A stretch of DNA of 32,804 nt from Cyanobacteria bacterium SIG32 (GTDB lineage Bacteria > Cyanobacteriota > Vampirovibrionia > Gastranaerophilales > Gastranaerophilaceae), in the NCBI GenBank assembly GCA_015152455.1, contig SUTY01000012.1, positions 1 to 32,804 of the forward strand, read 5' to 3'. The translations under genes and the position numbers were made by a program. Below the pieces are notes generated by a model. It saw only the letters and a list, made by a program, of their open reading frames with translations, ran no database searches and had not been told where the DNA came from. Position 1 is the stretch's first letter; each line of letters opens with the position of its first letter. Below, piece after piece: positions 1 through 8,281 of the stretch.

Positions 1-747
1 GGTAATGAAGTTGTTGACATGACAAAAGTTAAAACTGCTAAACACTTTGGACAAGATGAATGGGGTACAGAAATTATTGGTACACAATTTGCTAATGGTA
101 CTACTGCACTAATTGCATATAATCCTAAATGTTCTCAAGATCCTTATTCAAATACAATTACTGGTAGTGACTGTTTAGCTATTCTATACGATACAACAGG
201 ATACAAAACACCTAATACAAGTGGAAAAGATCTACGTGCAAATGGAAACGTACAATCACTTGGAGGATCATCTTGTGCTTTTGAAATAGACGGTACATGT
301 TTTGGTATGCCGTTCCAAGTTAATTCATATCATACTTGGAACGCTTGTAGTTCAAGATCATATACATCAACAGACGCAGAAGACCAAGCATACATGCAAA
401 AGTATGGACTTGACTACTGTTACCCAGGCTATGACTTTTTTGCAAAAGCAGCAGAAACATGCGGTGGCACATCTAAAATGGCACAGTTGTCAGATTTAGC
501 TACAATAGCTAATTATATTTATGGAAGAACAGACATTGATGAAAAAACAGACAACTATGACCTAACAATCTCAGTAGATCCAACTTCTCTAGGCTTTCCT
601 AGCCCTGATTTCTGGGTTTGGTCAGGCGAGGAGGATTCTACCATTAAGTACTACGCGTACGTCCGCTACTTCTACTCCGACTTTATGGTGTTGAACGACT
701 ACATCCGCGACGGCAGCGATGGGTGGGCGGTTTGCTTAGGTGATTAA
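1..747 (+). CDS. Pseudopilin-like surface protein, C-terminal part (5' end outside window), probable DGR target
   Basis: The reading frame is open from the first base, so this is the tail of a longer gene; an in-frame ATG at 19 is probably internal. The visible part is cysteine-rich and keeps the style of Gastranaerophilales prepilin-type proteins (WGTEIIGTQFANG, YNPKC, GSDCLAILYDT), ending in an aromatic-rich block with FWVWSGEE and a terminal AVCLGD. The overall shape, a conserved body plus a C-terminal W-rich segment, suits a C-type-lectin-like fold, but that is inference. Codons from about 649 to 717 differ sharply from the rest: 18 of 23 end in C and local GC is about 53%, against an AT-rich body. 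This is the pattern left by adenine mutagenesis of AAC-rich template codons. The gene starting at 32486 has the N-terminus expected for this family. A hairpin terminator follows at 812. Confidence 0.75.
   Translation, partial: GNEVVDMTKVKTAKHFGQDEWGTEIIGTQFANGTTALIAYNPKCSQDPYSNTITGSDCLAILYDTTGYKTPNTSGKDLRANGNVQSLGGSSCAFEIDGTCFGMPFQVNSYHTWNACSSRSYTSTDAEDQAYMQKYGLDYCYPGYDFFAKAAETCGGTSKMAQLSDLATIANYIYGRTDIDEKTDNYDLTISVDPTSLGFPSPDFWVWSGEEDSTIKYYAYVRYFYSDFMVLNDYIRDGSDGWAVCLGD
622..747 (+). other. Candidate DGR variable region (VR) at the 3' end of the target gene
   Basis: Seen: the last ~120 bases are GC-rich (64 of the 120 coding bases from 625) in an AT-rich gene, and codons 211-221 and 226-233 are almost all NNC: TAC repeatedly, plus GTC, CGC, TTC, TCC, GAC, ATC, GGC, AGC. 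All of these can arise from AAC by changes only at the two adenines. The conserved end GCGGTTTGCTTAGGTGAT would be the homology-initiation part. Known: DGR targets carry the VR at the C-terminus, often in C-type-lectin folds with aromatic and Asp/Ser/Asn variation. Not in the window: reverse transcriptase, template repeat or Avd gene. Confidence 0.6.
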
Positions 748-811
748 TTAACAAACTTTAAATTACAGTTGTGTTTTGTCATAAGAAATAAAATCTGCTT
801 TTATTTCGAAC

Positions 812-839
812 AGTCAGGATTAACATCCTGGCTTTTTTC
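812..839 (+). terminator. Intrinsic terminator after the pseudopilin-like gene
   Basis: A 9-bp stem (812-820 pairing with 825-833, one T-G pair) with a TAAC loop is followed directly by a T-run. It lies 65 bases after the stop codon. In some DGRs a hairpin just after the VR also promotes mutagenic homing, so a second role is possible but unproven. Confidence 0.8.
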
Positions 840-849
840 TAAAAAAAGC

Positions 850-876
850 AAAAAAAAGTTGCCTTTTGAGGCAACA
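850..876 (-). terminator. Hairpin with minus-strand T-run
   Basis: GTTGCCT (858-864) pairs with AGGCAAC (869-875) around a TTTG loop; the plus-strand A-run before it becomes a T-run on the minus strand. It would stop transcription entering the pseudopilin gene from the right, although no minus-strand gene starts between it and pilT. The rest of 748-1168 holds the 812 terminator and the pilT promoter; I see no gene in it. Confidence 0.5.
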
Positions 877-1117
877 TTAAATAAACACGAGGATATTAAG
901 AGAGAGAGTATAAAAAAAATCTTTTGTTTGCTTTGTTCTTATAAGTTCAAGAACTTTTGCATCAGTTAATATCCAATTATTAATTTTGAAATTTCCCTTA
1001 CATCTATATAAACAATTTTTCTCATGAAATATTGTCTTTTTTGCTCTAAATGTAACAAAAACTTAACATATTTTTCTAAAAGCCTTATATATCAAGGTTT
1101 TACATTTTATAAAAATA

Positions 1118-1146
1118 TTGCACTGAACATCAAAAAGTGCTATAAT
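1118..1146 (+). promoter_or_regulatory. Sigma-70 promoter of pilT
   Basis: TTGCAC (1118-1123), 17-base spacer, TATAAT (1141-1146) with a TGC extended -10. The start would be near 1153, giving a short leader with AAGGGGAG as ribosome binding site before ATG 1169. Confidence 0.8.
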
Positions 1147-1168
1147 TTTTGCGATAAGGGGAGAAAAC

Positions 1169-2248
1169 ATGTTTAATATAGTTGAATTTTTAAAACAAGC
1201 AGTATCAATCGGAGCTTCTGACGTGCATTTACATGTAGGCGATCACCCTGCAGTAAGACGTGATGGCCGAATTATAAAAATTGACATGCCTGTTCTGAGC
1301 GAACACGAAATTACCGACATCTGCAGAGAACTCGCACCTTTGCATCTTAAAAACGACATTTTGTCATTATTAGATGTTGATTTTTCTTATGAGATTAAAG
1401 GGATTTCTCGTTTCAGGGTAAATGTTTCCAGACAACTTGCACAATATGCAGTTGTAATAAGAACAATACCTTATCCGATTAAAAAAATCCCTGAATTACA
1501 CTTGCCTGATGCGATTAACCAATTCACAGAAATGGAAAACGGATTAGTTTTGGTTACTGGGCCTACAGGCTCTGGTAAATCAACTACATTAGCATCAATG
1601 CTTGATCATATTAATACTAATCAACAAAAACATATTATAACTATCGAAGATCCAGTTGAATTTATATTCCAAAATAAAAAATCAATTGTTTCACAAAGAC
1701 AGCTGCTAGTTGATACACCAACTTTTGCAGATGGTATTAAATATGCACTTCGTCAGGACCCTGACATCATATTTATCGGTGAAATCAGAGATCGAGAAAC
1801 TATGGCTAGTGCTTTAAAAGCAGCAGAAACAGGTCACTTGGTTTTTGCAACCATCCACACTAATAACGCAATCCAAACTGTTAACCGAATTATTAACATG
1901 TACACACCTGCAGACAGACCATTTGTGCGCTCTCAATTATCAGAAATCTTGAGAGGTACAATATCTCAAAAACTTGTGCCATTAGCAAAAGGGGTCGGCA
2001 GACGTCCTGCTTGTGAAATTCTTGTGGTTACTTCTACAATAAAAGATTTTATTGAAAAGAATGAACTTGAACAAATTTATGATTTGGTTAAAAAGGGATC
2101 ATTCAATCAAATGCTGACTCTCAACATGTCACTTTTTGAGATGTTGCAACAAGGCTTGATAACAGAAGATGCCGCTTTAACAGCATCTAGCAACAGAAAC
2201 GAACTACAACAAATGATTCGTGGTGTTTACCACGGAACTCGCGGTTAA
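1169..2248 (+). CDS. pilT: PilT-family type IV pilus retraction ATPase
   Basis: PilT is a hexameric cytoplasmic ATPase that drives depolymerisation and retraction of type IV pili. The 359-residue length fits the family. Visible motifs are the N-terminal PAS-like region with ASDVHLHVG, Walker A GPTGSGKST at 131-139, the Asp box IIxIEDPVEF, Walker B DPDIIFIGEIRD at 197-208, and the His box GHLVFATIHTNN. The C-terminal AIRNLIRE motif of classical PilT is only loosely represented, by QIYDLVKKG, so a PilT-like paralogue is possible. The ATG has a strong AAGGGGAG site and its own promoter. recO follows with no gap, so the two are probably cotranscribed. With the pseudopilin-like genes in this window it points to an active pilus system, although no pilB, pilC or pilQ is in view. 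Confidence 0.93.
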   Translation: MFNIVEFLKQAVSIGASDVHLHVGDHPAVRRDGRIIKIDMPVLSEHEITDICRELAPLHLKNDILSLLDVDFSYEIKGISRFRVNVSRQLAQYAVVIRTIPYPIKKIPELHLPDAINQFTEMENGLVLVTGPTGSGKSTTLASMLDHINTNQQKHIITIEDPVEFIFQNKKSIVSQRQLLVDTPTFADGIKYALRQDPDIIFIGEIRDRETMASALKAAETGHLVFATIHTNNAIQTVNRIINMYTPADRPFVRSQLSEILRGTISQKLVPLAKGVGRRPACEILVVTSTIKDFIEKNELEQIYDLVKKGSFNQMLTLNMSLFEMLQQGLITEDAALTASSNRNELQQMIRGVYHGTRG

Positions 2249-2252
2249 AAAA

Positions 2253-3011
2253 GTGAATAATTTTGTAACAGATGCTATAAACCTAAAATCTTACAACTTG
2301 TCAGAATCCGACAAGATTATTGTGATGTATTCAAAAGATAAAGGGCTTATAAAAGGCGTTGCAAAGGGTGTTAAAAAACCAAAAAGTAAACTTGGCGCAA
2401 GAATGGACTTATTAGTCGCAAATAAACTTATGCTCTATAAAGGCAAAAACCTTGACAGAATTTGCCAAGCTGACGTTTTGAACACATTTAACAAAACTCG
2501 CAGAGATATGGATAAAATTTTTTACTCCATGTATATTTCTGAAGTCGTCAACAACTTTGGAGTAGAAGATGACCCTTGTTCTGAAGAAATTTATACACTC
2601 TTATACAAAGCCCTAAATAAAATTTCCGAAGCTGAAACTAAAGAAGAAATTCTCATTGCAGTTATAAAATTTCAACTAAAAATGATGCAAATATCAGGGC
2701 TAGGAATTGAATTTGACACTTGTCTTTGTTGTCGAGAGCCTATAGAAAATGAAAATATGTATTTTTCAACCAATATGGGCGGTGTAATTTGCGAACATTG
2801 CAATGAAACCCTACACAACAAAACTCATATGCACTACAAAATAAGAGATTTTTTGAATGCACTTGTGCAATTTGATTTTGATTACAAATCAGATTACGAA
2901 GAAAAAGCAACCGAAAAGGTTTGTATGGTTTGTTTTGAGCTGCTAAAAGAATATATAAATCGTCATTCTTCAAAGAAATTTAATTCAACTAATATTTTGC
3001 AGGAAGTTTAA
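2253..3011 (+). CDS. recO: DNA repair protein RecO
   Basis: RecO loads RecA onto SSB-covered single-stranded DNA with RecR in the RecFOR pathway of gap repair. The N-terminal OB-fold is recognisable (FVTDAINLKSYNLSESDK, then YSKDKGLIKGVAKGVKKPKSKLG). The C-terminal helical part carries a CLCC...CEHC zinc-finger pattern, as in Deinococcus and Firmicutes RecO and unlike E. coli RecO. I chose GTG at 2253, five codons before FVTDAINL and just after the pilT stop. A GTG at 2220 in the same frame would overlap pilT by 29 bases and add 11 residues not typical of the family. Neither start has a strong ribosome binding site, so translation probably depends on coupling to pilT. The product is 252 residues. 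Confidence 0.9.
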   Translation: MNNFVTDAINLKSYNLSESDKIIVMYSKDKGLIKGVAKGVKKPKSKLGARMDLLVANKLMLYKGKNLDRICQADVLNTFNKTRRDMDKIFYSMYISEVVNNFGVEDDPCSEEIYTLLYKALNKISEAETKEEILIAVIKFQLKMMQISGLGIEFDTCLCCREPIENENMYFSTNMGGVICEHCNETLHNKTHMHYKIRDFLNALVQFDFDYKSDYEEKATEKVCMVCFELLKEYINRHSSKKFNSTNILQEV

Positions 3012-3087
3012 ATTATTAATTTAAAATTAAAAAAATGTGACTTTTGAAAAAATACCATTAAAATAAAAATATAAATGGAGTTTTATT

Positions 3088-5688
3088 ATGGTAGATATCA
3101 ATCGTTTTACAAACTATTCAAAAGAATTGTTGTCATCAGCAAATGCACTGGTAAATTCACACAAAAACACTGAAATGCAACCTGAGCATATTCTGCTGGC
3201 TATGATTAAAGATAATGGGATTATCAAGGATTATTTAACAGAACTAAAGTTATTGAACCAGTCTTTTATTGACAGAGTAGTGAGCGCTGTCAAAAATTTC
3301 CCAACTATTTCAGGAATACAAAATTCTCAACAATTATTTTTATCGAATGCTACGAATCAATTATTTGACAAAGCTGAAGAAGTCGCAAATGAGTTGAAAG
3401 ATGAATTTATTAGCGCTGAGGATATTTTGCTTGCTATGACTAAATTGGATAGCTCTAATATACAAAAACTGTTATCTGATTTTAGAGTTAATTCAAATAC
3501 CGTTTTGAATGTAATGAAAAAAATAAGAGGTAATAAAAAAGTGGATAATAAAAATGCAGAAGAAAATATGAAAGCATTAGAAAAATTCTCAACAGATTTG
3601 ACTATGCTTGCCAGAAAAGGTAAATTAGACCCTGTAATTGGTAGAGATGAAGAAGTTCGACGTATTATTCAGGTACTAAACAGAAGAACAAAAAATAATC
3701 CTGTTCTTATCGGTGAACCTGGCGTTGGTAAAACTGCCATTGTTGAAGGACTAGCTCAACGTATAGTTAGAGGTGATGTTCCTGAAAGTTTAAAAGAAGT
3801 TAAACTTATTTCGCTAGATATGGGTGCGTTAGTCGCTGGTGCAAAATTCAGAGGAGAATTTGAAGAACGTCTAAAAGCCGTTTTAAAAGAAGTTGAAGAA
3901 TCAAACGGTGAGATCGTTATGTTTATTGATGAACTTCACACTGTTGTTGGTGCTGGTGCTACTGAAGGTTCTATGGATGCAGGTAATCTTTTAAAACCTA
4001 TGCTTGCTCGTGGGGTTCTAAGAACAATTGGTGCAACAACAATTAACGAATATAGAAAATATATTGAAAAAGATCCCGCATTAGAAAGACGTTTTCAACC
4101 TGTTATGGTTAATGAACCTAGTGTAGAGGATACTATAAGTATTCTACGTGGATTAAAAGAAAAATATGAAGTGCATCATGGTGTAAGAATTTTAGATAGT
4201 GCTTTAATTCAGGCTGCAAAATTGTCTGACCGATATATTACAGACAGATTTTTACCAGATAAAGCTATTGATTTGATTGATGAAGCAGCATCATCTTTGC
4301 GTATTGAAATCGATTCAATGCCAGAAGAAATTGACTCTATGTTACGTCAAAAAATTCAACTTGAAATCGAACGTGAAGCATTAAAGAAAGAAGAAAGTGC
4401 CGAATCTCAAGCAAAAGTTGAAGATTTAACAAAACAAATCGAAGAACTCGAAGAAAAAGTAAACAAGATGAAAGTTCAATGGGAACAAGAAAAATCTTCT
4501 ATTATCGGTGAAGCTGCTATAAAAGAAGAAATCGACAAAGTTAAAAACAAAATAGAAGAAGCTGAACGAAATACTGACTTGCAACTTGCTGCAGAACTTA
4601 AATACGGCAAACTTTTAGAACTAGAAAAGCAATTAAAAGCCTGCGAAAACAGAGATAAAATTGACAATCAACTTCTTAAAGAAGAAATTGATGATAGCGA
4701 TATTGCAACAGTTGTAAGTAAATGGACAGGAATTCCTGTGACAAAACTTGTCGAAAGCGAAATGCAAAAACTTGTCAATATGGAAGATATTTTACACAAA
4801 CGTCTAATTGGTCAAGATGAAGCTGTTGAAACAGTTTCTGACGCAATCCGCAGAGCTCGTTCTGGTTTAAAAGATCCAAAACGTCCTATGGGTACTTTCT
4901 TATTCTTAGGCCCAACAGGTGTCGGTAAGACTGAATTGGCTAAAGCTCTTGCAGAGTTTATGTTTAATGATGAAGATGCTTTAATTCGTATTGATATGTC
5001 TGAATATATGGAAAAACATAACGTAGCAAGACTTGTTGGTGCACCTCCAGGATATGTAGGTTATGAAGAAGGCGGTCAATTAACAGAAGCTGTAAGACGT
5101 AAACCTTATTCCGTTGTTCTTTTTGACGAAATTGAAAAAGCACACCCTGATGTGTTCAATATTATGCTTCAGATTTTTGACGACGGACGTTTAACTGATT
5201 CCAAAGGCAGAGTTGTTGATTTTAAAAATACATTGATAATTATGACAAGTAATTTGGGTAGCGAAATTATCTTAGAAAAAACTCTAAATTCAATGGTTAA
5301 TCAAACTGATTTTGAAAACACAAAAGAAGAAGTTTTGACGCTTTTGAGAGGTAAATTCAAACCTGAATTTTTAAACAGAATTGATGAAATTATCTTCTTC
5401 AAAGCCTTAACTTTGCAACAACTTGGCTCAATTGTCGATATTCAAATGGATTATTTGAGAAAACTACTTGCTGATCAAGAAATTGGATTTGATATATCAG
5501 AAGAAGCAAAAGAGTTTCTGGCAACTCGTGGATTTAATCCTGTTTATGGCGCAAGACCTTTAAAACGTGTAATTCGACAGTTAGTTGAAAACCCATTGTC
5601 AAAACAAATTCTTCAACAAAAATTTATCCGTGGTGACAAATTAATAGTTGACGTAAACGACGATGAAATCCAATTTATAAAAGAATAG
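3088..5688 (+). CDS. clpB: ATP-dependent disaggregase ClpB
   Basis: ClpB is a hexameric AAA+ unfoldase that extracts proteins from aggregates together with DnaK/DnaJ/GrpE. The 866 residues show the full layout: an N-domain with its internal repeat (about 1-150), AAA-1 with Walker A GEPGVGKT at 209-216 and FIDELH, the coiled-coil middle domain (about 410-540, rich in K/E heptads), then AAA-2 with GPTGVGKT at 608-615 and the pore loop GYVGYEEGG near 654. The middle domain separates ClpB from ClpA and ClpX, and its length from ClpC. GGAG sits 7 bases before the ATG. An in-frame GTG at codon 152 (3541) with AAGAGG upstream matches the known internal start that gives the N-domain-less form in E. 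coli. No CIRCE element or clear heat-shock promoter is seen upstream. Confidence 0.97.
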   Translation: MVDINRFTNYSKELLSSANALVNSHKNTEMQPEHILLAMIKDNGIIKDYLTELKLLNQSFIDRVVSAVKNFPTISGIQNSQQLFLSNATNQLFDKAEEVANELKDEFISAEDILLAMTKLDSSNIQKLLSDFRVNSNTVLNVMKKIRGNKKVDNKNAEENMKALEKFSTDLTMLARKGKLDPVIGRDEEVRRIIQVLNRRTKNNPVLIGEPGVGKTAIVEGLAQRIVRGDVPESLKEVKLISLDMGALVAGAKFRGEFEERLKAVLKEVEESNGEIVMFIDELHTVVGAGATEGSMDAGNLLKPMLARGVLRTIGATTINEYRKYIEKDPALERRFQPVMVNEPSVEDTISILRGLKEKYEVHHGVRILDSALIQAAKLSDRYITDRFLPDKAIDLIDEAASSLRIEIDSMPEEIDSMLRQKIQLEIEREALKKEESAESQAKVEDLTKQIEELEEKVNKMKVQWEQEKSSIIGEAAIKEEIDKVKNKIEEAERNTDLQLAAELKYGKLLELEKQLKACENRDKIDNQLLKEEIDDSDIATVVSKWTGIPVTKLVESEMQKLVNMEDILHKRLIGQDEAVETVSDAIRRARSGLKDPKRPMGTFLFLGPTGVGKTELAKALAEFMFNDEDALIRIDMSEYMEKHNVARLVGAPPGYVGYEEGGQLTEAVRRKPYSVVLFDEIEKAHPDVFNIMLQIFDDGRLTDSKGRVVDFKNTLIIMTSNLGSEIILEKTLNSMVNQTDFENTKEEVLTLLRGKFKPEFLNRIDEIIFFKALTLQQLGSIVDIQMDYLRKLLADQEIGFDISEEAKEFLATRGFNPVYGARPLKRVIRQLVENPLSKQILQQKFIRGDKLIVDVNDDEIQFIKE
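3525..3543 (+). promoter_or_regulatory. Internal ribosome binding site and GTG start in clpB
   Basis: AAGAGG at 3525-3530 lies 10 bases before GTG 3541-3543, which is in frame as codon 152, in the linker between the N-domain and AAA-1. E. coli ClpB has an alternative GTG start at about the same point (codon 149), and Synechococcus ClpB is also made in two forms. Expected short product: about 715 residues. Confidence 0.55.
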
Positions 5689-5809
5689 GGGTAAGTAACC
5701 ACATCATCTATTGAAGATTTTTTCAAAGAAAAATAATGTAAAACTTTTATAAGGATATTTTAATTTCTCTATTTTAATGATAATATAGATTTGAAATAGG
5801 GAGATACTT

Positions 5810-7654
5810 ATGTGCGGAATAGTAGGATATGTGGGCTTTAGATCTGTTGCTGATATTTTAGTTGATGGCTTAGAACAATTAGAATACAGAGGATATGATT
5901 CTGCAGGGATTGCTGTTAAATGCGATAGCGATATAAAAATCTATAAATCAATAGGCAAATTAAAAAATCTACGTGAAGAATTAAAAAATCACGTAGGAGA
6001 ATTTGAAAAATCTACCACAGGGATTGGACATATTCGCTGGGCAACACACGGCGCCCCAACTGTTATAAACGCTCACCCTCATACTTGCAATTGTGGTAAC
6101 CTTGTCGTCGTTCACAACGGTATTATTGAAAATTACAAAGAATTAAAAATAGAATTAGAAAAACAAGGTTGCAAGTTCAAATCCCAAACTGATACCGAAG
6201 CCGTTGCGCACTTGGTTGCTCTAAAATACAAACAAGCAAAAAACTTAACTGAAGCCGTAAGACTTGCTACTAAGGAAATTCAAGGCGCTTATGCACTTTG
6301 TGTTATGCACAATGACTACAAAAATACTGTTGTCGTAACAAAACGGAATGCTCCGCTTTTGGTGGGGATAGGAGAAGGAGAATTCTTAATTGCCTCTGAT
6401 GTACCTGCAATTATAAAATATACCAAAAAAGCAATGTACTTAAACGACAACCAAATTGCCACAATAACACCAAATTCTATGAAATTAATCGACAAAGACG
6501 GCATTGAACAAGTTCAAAAAATAGAAGTTCTTCCTTGGGAGCCTGTGGCTTTAAGTAAAATGGGCTACAAACACTTTATGCTTAAGGAAATCCACGAACA
6601 ACCAGACGTTGTTAGAAATAATTTAAGTGGTAAATTACACTCTGCAACTGAACCTGTTGTTTTGAATGAAGTTAAACTTGATAAAGAAACACTTAAAAAA
6701 CTAAACCGTATTCAAATTATTGCTTGTGGAACTTCGCTTCACGCAGCAATGATTGGAAAATATCTGATCGAAACCTTCTGCGGAATTGCAGTTGATGTTG
6801 AAGCATCAAGTGAATATATTTACAGAAGAACTGTAACAGATGAAAATACCCTTGTAATCGGAGTTTCTCAATCTGGTGAAACCGCAGATACTTTAACTGC
6901 AATCAAACAGGCAAAAGCAAGAGGTTCACATATTTTAATCATAACCAACCGTCCTGATTCATCAATGGCTAGGGAAGCTGATAGCTTAGTTCCTGTAAAT
7001 GCAGGTATTGAAGTTTCTGTTGCTGCTACAAAATCATATATCGCACAACTTATGGCTTTTTACCTATTGGCATTGTATATGGCTGAAGTTAAAGGTTCAC
7101 TAGACAATTCATTGGTACAATCTGTTAAAAATGAGTTGATGCTATTACCTCAAAAAATTGAACAAGTCTTAGCTAATACAGAAGATATTCAAAAATGTGC
7201 GAGAAAATACTCTGGAACTAAAGATTTTATCTATGTTGCTAGAGGTATTAATTTCCCAACCGCATTAGAAGGTGCTTTAAAACTCAAAGAAATCAGCTAC
7301 ATTAACGCAACAGGATACGCAGCAGGAGAGCTTAAACATGGACCTATTGCAATGCTTGATGACACCATGCCAGTTCTTTCCATACTAATGAAAGGATCAA
7401 TCTACGAAAAACTTCTTTCAAATAGTGAAGAAGCTAAAGCTCGTAATGCAAGAATGATAGCTTTAACAAATTCTACAGATGAAAAATTGAATGATTTGTT
7501 TGAAACAATAATTCGAGTACCTGATGTACAAGAATTTTTGTCACCAATTATCGCAGTAATTCCATTGCAGCTAATCGCTTACTATATCGCTGAATTTTTA
7601 GGCAAAGATGTTGACCAGCCTAGAAACCTTGCAAAATCTGTTACGGTTGAATAA
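5810..7654 (+). CDS. glmS: Glutamine-fructose-6-phosphate aminotransferase (isomerizing)
   Basis: GlmS makes glucosamine-6-phosphate from fructose-6-phosphate and glutamine, the entry step to UDP-GlcNAc, peptidoglycan and LPS. The 614 residues fit the family (609 in E. coli). The class II glutaminase domain starts with the catalytic Cys2 (MCGIVGYVG) and includes GHIRWATHGAPT and HNGIIENY. Two SIS sugar-isomerase domains follow, with IIACGTSLHAA and SQSGETADTL in the first, and the protein ends in the family's KSVTVE. AGGGAG precedes the ATG. A modest promoter (TTTTAA, 17 bases, TAATAT at 5758-5786) may serve it. The 121-base upstream gap is too short for, and does not resemble, a glmS ribozyme. 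A 50-residue ORF starts at the base after the stop codon. Confidence 0.97.
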   Translation: MCGIVGYVGFRSVADILVDGLEQLEYRGYDSAGIAVKCDSDIKIYKSIGKLKNLREELKNHVGEFEKSTTGIGHIRWATHGAPTVINAHPHTCNCGNLVVVHNGIIENYKELKIELEKQGCKFKSQTDTEAVAHLVALKYKQAKNLTEAVRLATKEIQGAYALCVMHNDYKNTVVVTKRNAPLLVGIGEGEFLIASDVPAIIKYTKKAMYLNDNQIATITPNSMKLIDKDGIEQVQKIEVLPWEPVALSKMGYKHFMLKEIHEQPDVVRNNLSGKLHSATEPVVLNEVKLDKETLKKLNRIQIIACGTSLHAAMIGKYLIETFCGIAVDVEASSEYIYRRTVTDENTLVIGVSQSGETADTLTAIKQAKARGSHILIITNRPDSSMAREADSLVPVNAGIEVSVAATKSYIAQLMAFYLLALYMAEVKGSLDNSLVQSVKNELMLLPQKIEQVLANTEDIQKCARKYSGTKDFIYVARGINFPTALEGALKLKEISYINATGYAAGELKHGPIAMLDDTMPVLSILMKGSIYEKLLSNSEEAKARNARMIALTNSTDEKLNDLFETIIRVPDVQEFLSPIIAVIPLQLIAYYIAEFLGKDVDQPRNLAKSVTVE

Positions 7655-7807
7655 ATGATTACATCAGAAATTATAAAAATAGATTTTACTAATGACAATG
7701 AAGTTATCGAGCAAGAACTACAGAAACTCGGTATTGATCCATTGCGTTGGGCTGTTGTTGAAGTGAATAAAAATGAATTGACAATAAGCGTATCATATAA
7801 TTTGTAA
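7655..7807 (+). CDS. Small hypothetical protein, 50 aa, joined to glmS
   Basis: ATG follows the glmS stop with no gap, so translation is probably coupled. The product begins MITSEIIKIDFTNDNEVIEQ, contains DPLRWAVVEV, and ends in a beta-like segment (NELTISVSYNL). It is acidic, without a signal peptide or membrane segment. The even codon use, alternating charged and hydrophobic pattern and position in an operon favour a real gene. I do not recognise a family, and no function can be assigned. Confidence 0.55.
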   Translation: MITSEIIKIDFTNDNEVIEQELQKLGIDPLRWAVVEVNKNELTISVSYNL

Positions 7808-7882
7808 TATTTCTTCATAAAATAGCAAATAACCCAAAAATAAAACCTTTATATATATAGGTTAGTAATTGGTGGTATTTGT

Positions 7883-8155
7883 ATGAAAATTATTTCAACA
7901 ATTTTGAGAAATTATAAATCTATACCAAAAACTTTTCAAGCTGGTGTAAGGTATAGCAAAGCAAATAACACAGGGGTTGTAAGAGGTTTAGCATACGGTG
8001 CAAGGAAAGCAAGCAAAAAAGTTGGAACACTCCCATTAATAACCGCAGGTCTAAGTTGCGCTTGTTGTCCAATGATACCTGGAACCGCTACTTTAGGCTT
8101 TATAGCTGGATCTATTGCGAGAGAAGCTGGTAAAAAACTTTACAGATTATTTTAA
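7883..8155 (+). CDS. Small basic hypothetical protein with a hydrophobic C-terminal half, 90 aa
   Basis: The N-terminal half is strongly basic (many K/R, e.g. YGARKASKKVG). The C-terminal half is hydrophobic and Gly/Ala-rich (LPLITAGLSCACCPMIPG, then FIAGSIAREAGKKLY), suggesting one or two short membrane-inserting segments. A CxCC cluster lies between them. The upstream site is weak (GGTGG, about 8 bases from ATG). An AACCT/AGGTT hairpin around a TA-rich loop lies in the 75-base gap before it. No family recognised; membrane-associated by inference. Confidence 0.6.
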   Translation: MKIISTILRNYKSIPKTFQAGVRYSKANNTGVVRGLAYGARKASKKVGTLPLITAGLSCACCPMIPGTATLGFIAGSIAREAGKKLYRLF

Positions 8156-8183
8156 GAATACTTAAGTAAACACGTCAAATTAT

Positions 8184-8212
8184 TTGATTTTAATTTTTTA
8201 TCGAAGTATGAT
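8184..8212 (+). promoter_or_regulatory. Promoter of metK
   Basis: TTGATT (8184-8189), 17-base spacer, TATGAT (8207-8212). The predicted start near 8219 leaves a leader of about 63 bases, almost all of which is the pseudoknot described at 8224-8273. Confidence 0.7.
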
Positions 8213-8223
8213 GTTGTCTAATG

Positions 8224-8273
8224 GCCGGGTCGGAATTAAAAACCTTACCGGCAAGTACAAATAAAAATTAAGG
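8224..8273 (+). promoter_or_regulatory. Candidate riboswitch: H-type pseudoknot burying the metK Shine-Dalgarno sequence
   Basis: Stem 1 pairs GCCGG (8224-8228) with CCGGC (8248-8252). Stem 2 pairs CCTTA (8243-8247), directly before the 3' strand of stem 1, with TAAGG (8269-8273), part of the ribosome binding site TAAGGAG. Loop 1 is 14 bases; loop 3 is 16 bases and A-rich. This is the topology of SAM-II, SAM-V and preQ1-I riboswitches, in which ligand binding closes stem 2 and blocks ribosome entry. The sequence does not match the consensus of those classes, or of the SMK box, as I remember them. The gene makes SAM, so SAM is the obvious ligand guess. Confidence 0.5.
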
Positions 8274-8281
8274 AGAAAAAG

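Noticed and set aside
769-969. Plus-strand ORF of 66 codons after the pseudopilin gene
   Set aside because: It runs through two hairpins (one a terminator), has no ribosome binding site, and its Lys/Phe-rich composition is what AT-rich non-coding DNA gives.
748-1168. DGR template repeat or accessory RNA downstream of the variable region
   Set aside because: No sequence resembling 649-747 with extra adenines occurs here or elsewhere in the window, and no reverse transcriptase motif (e.g. YxDD) is seen.
3012-3087. Possible CIRCE or heat-shock promoter before clpB
   Set aside because: No TTAGCACTC inverted repeat is present; TTGAAA at 3044 has no well-spaced -10 box.
5689-5809. Possible glmS ribozyme
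   Set aside because: The gap is too short and has neither the double-pseudoknot core nor the conserved elements; only a weak 4-bp hairpin is seen.
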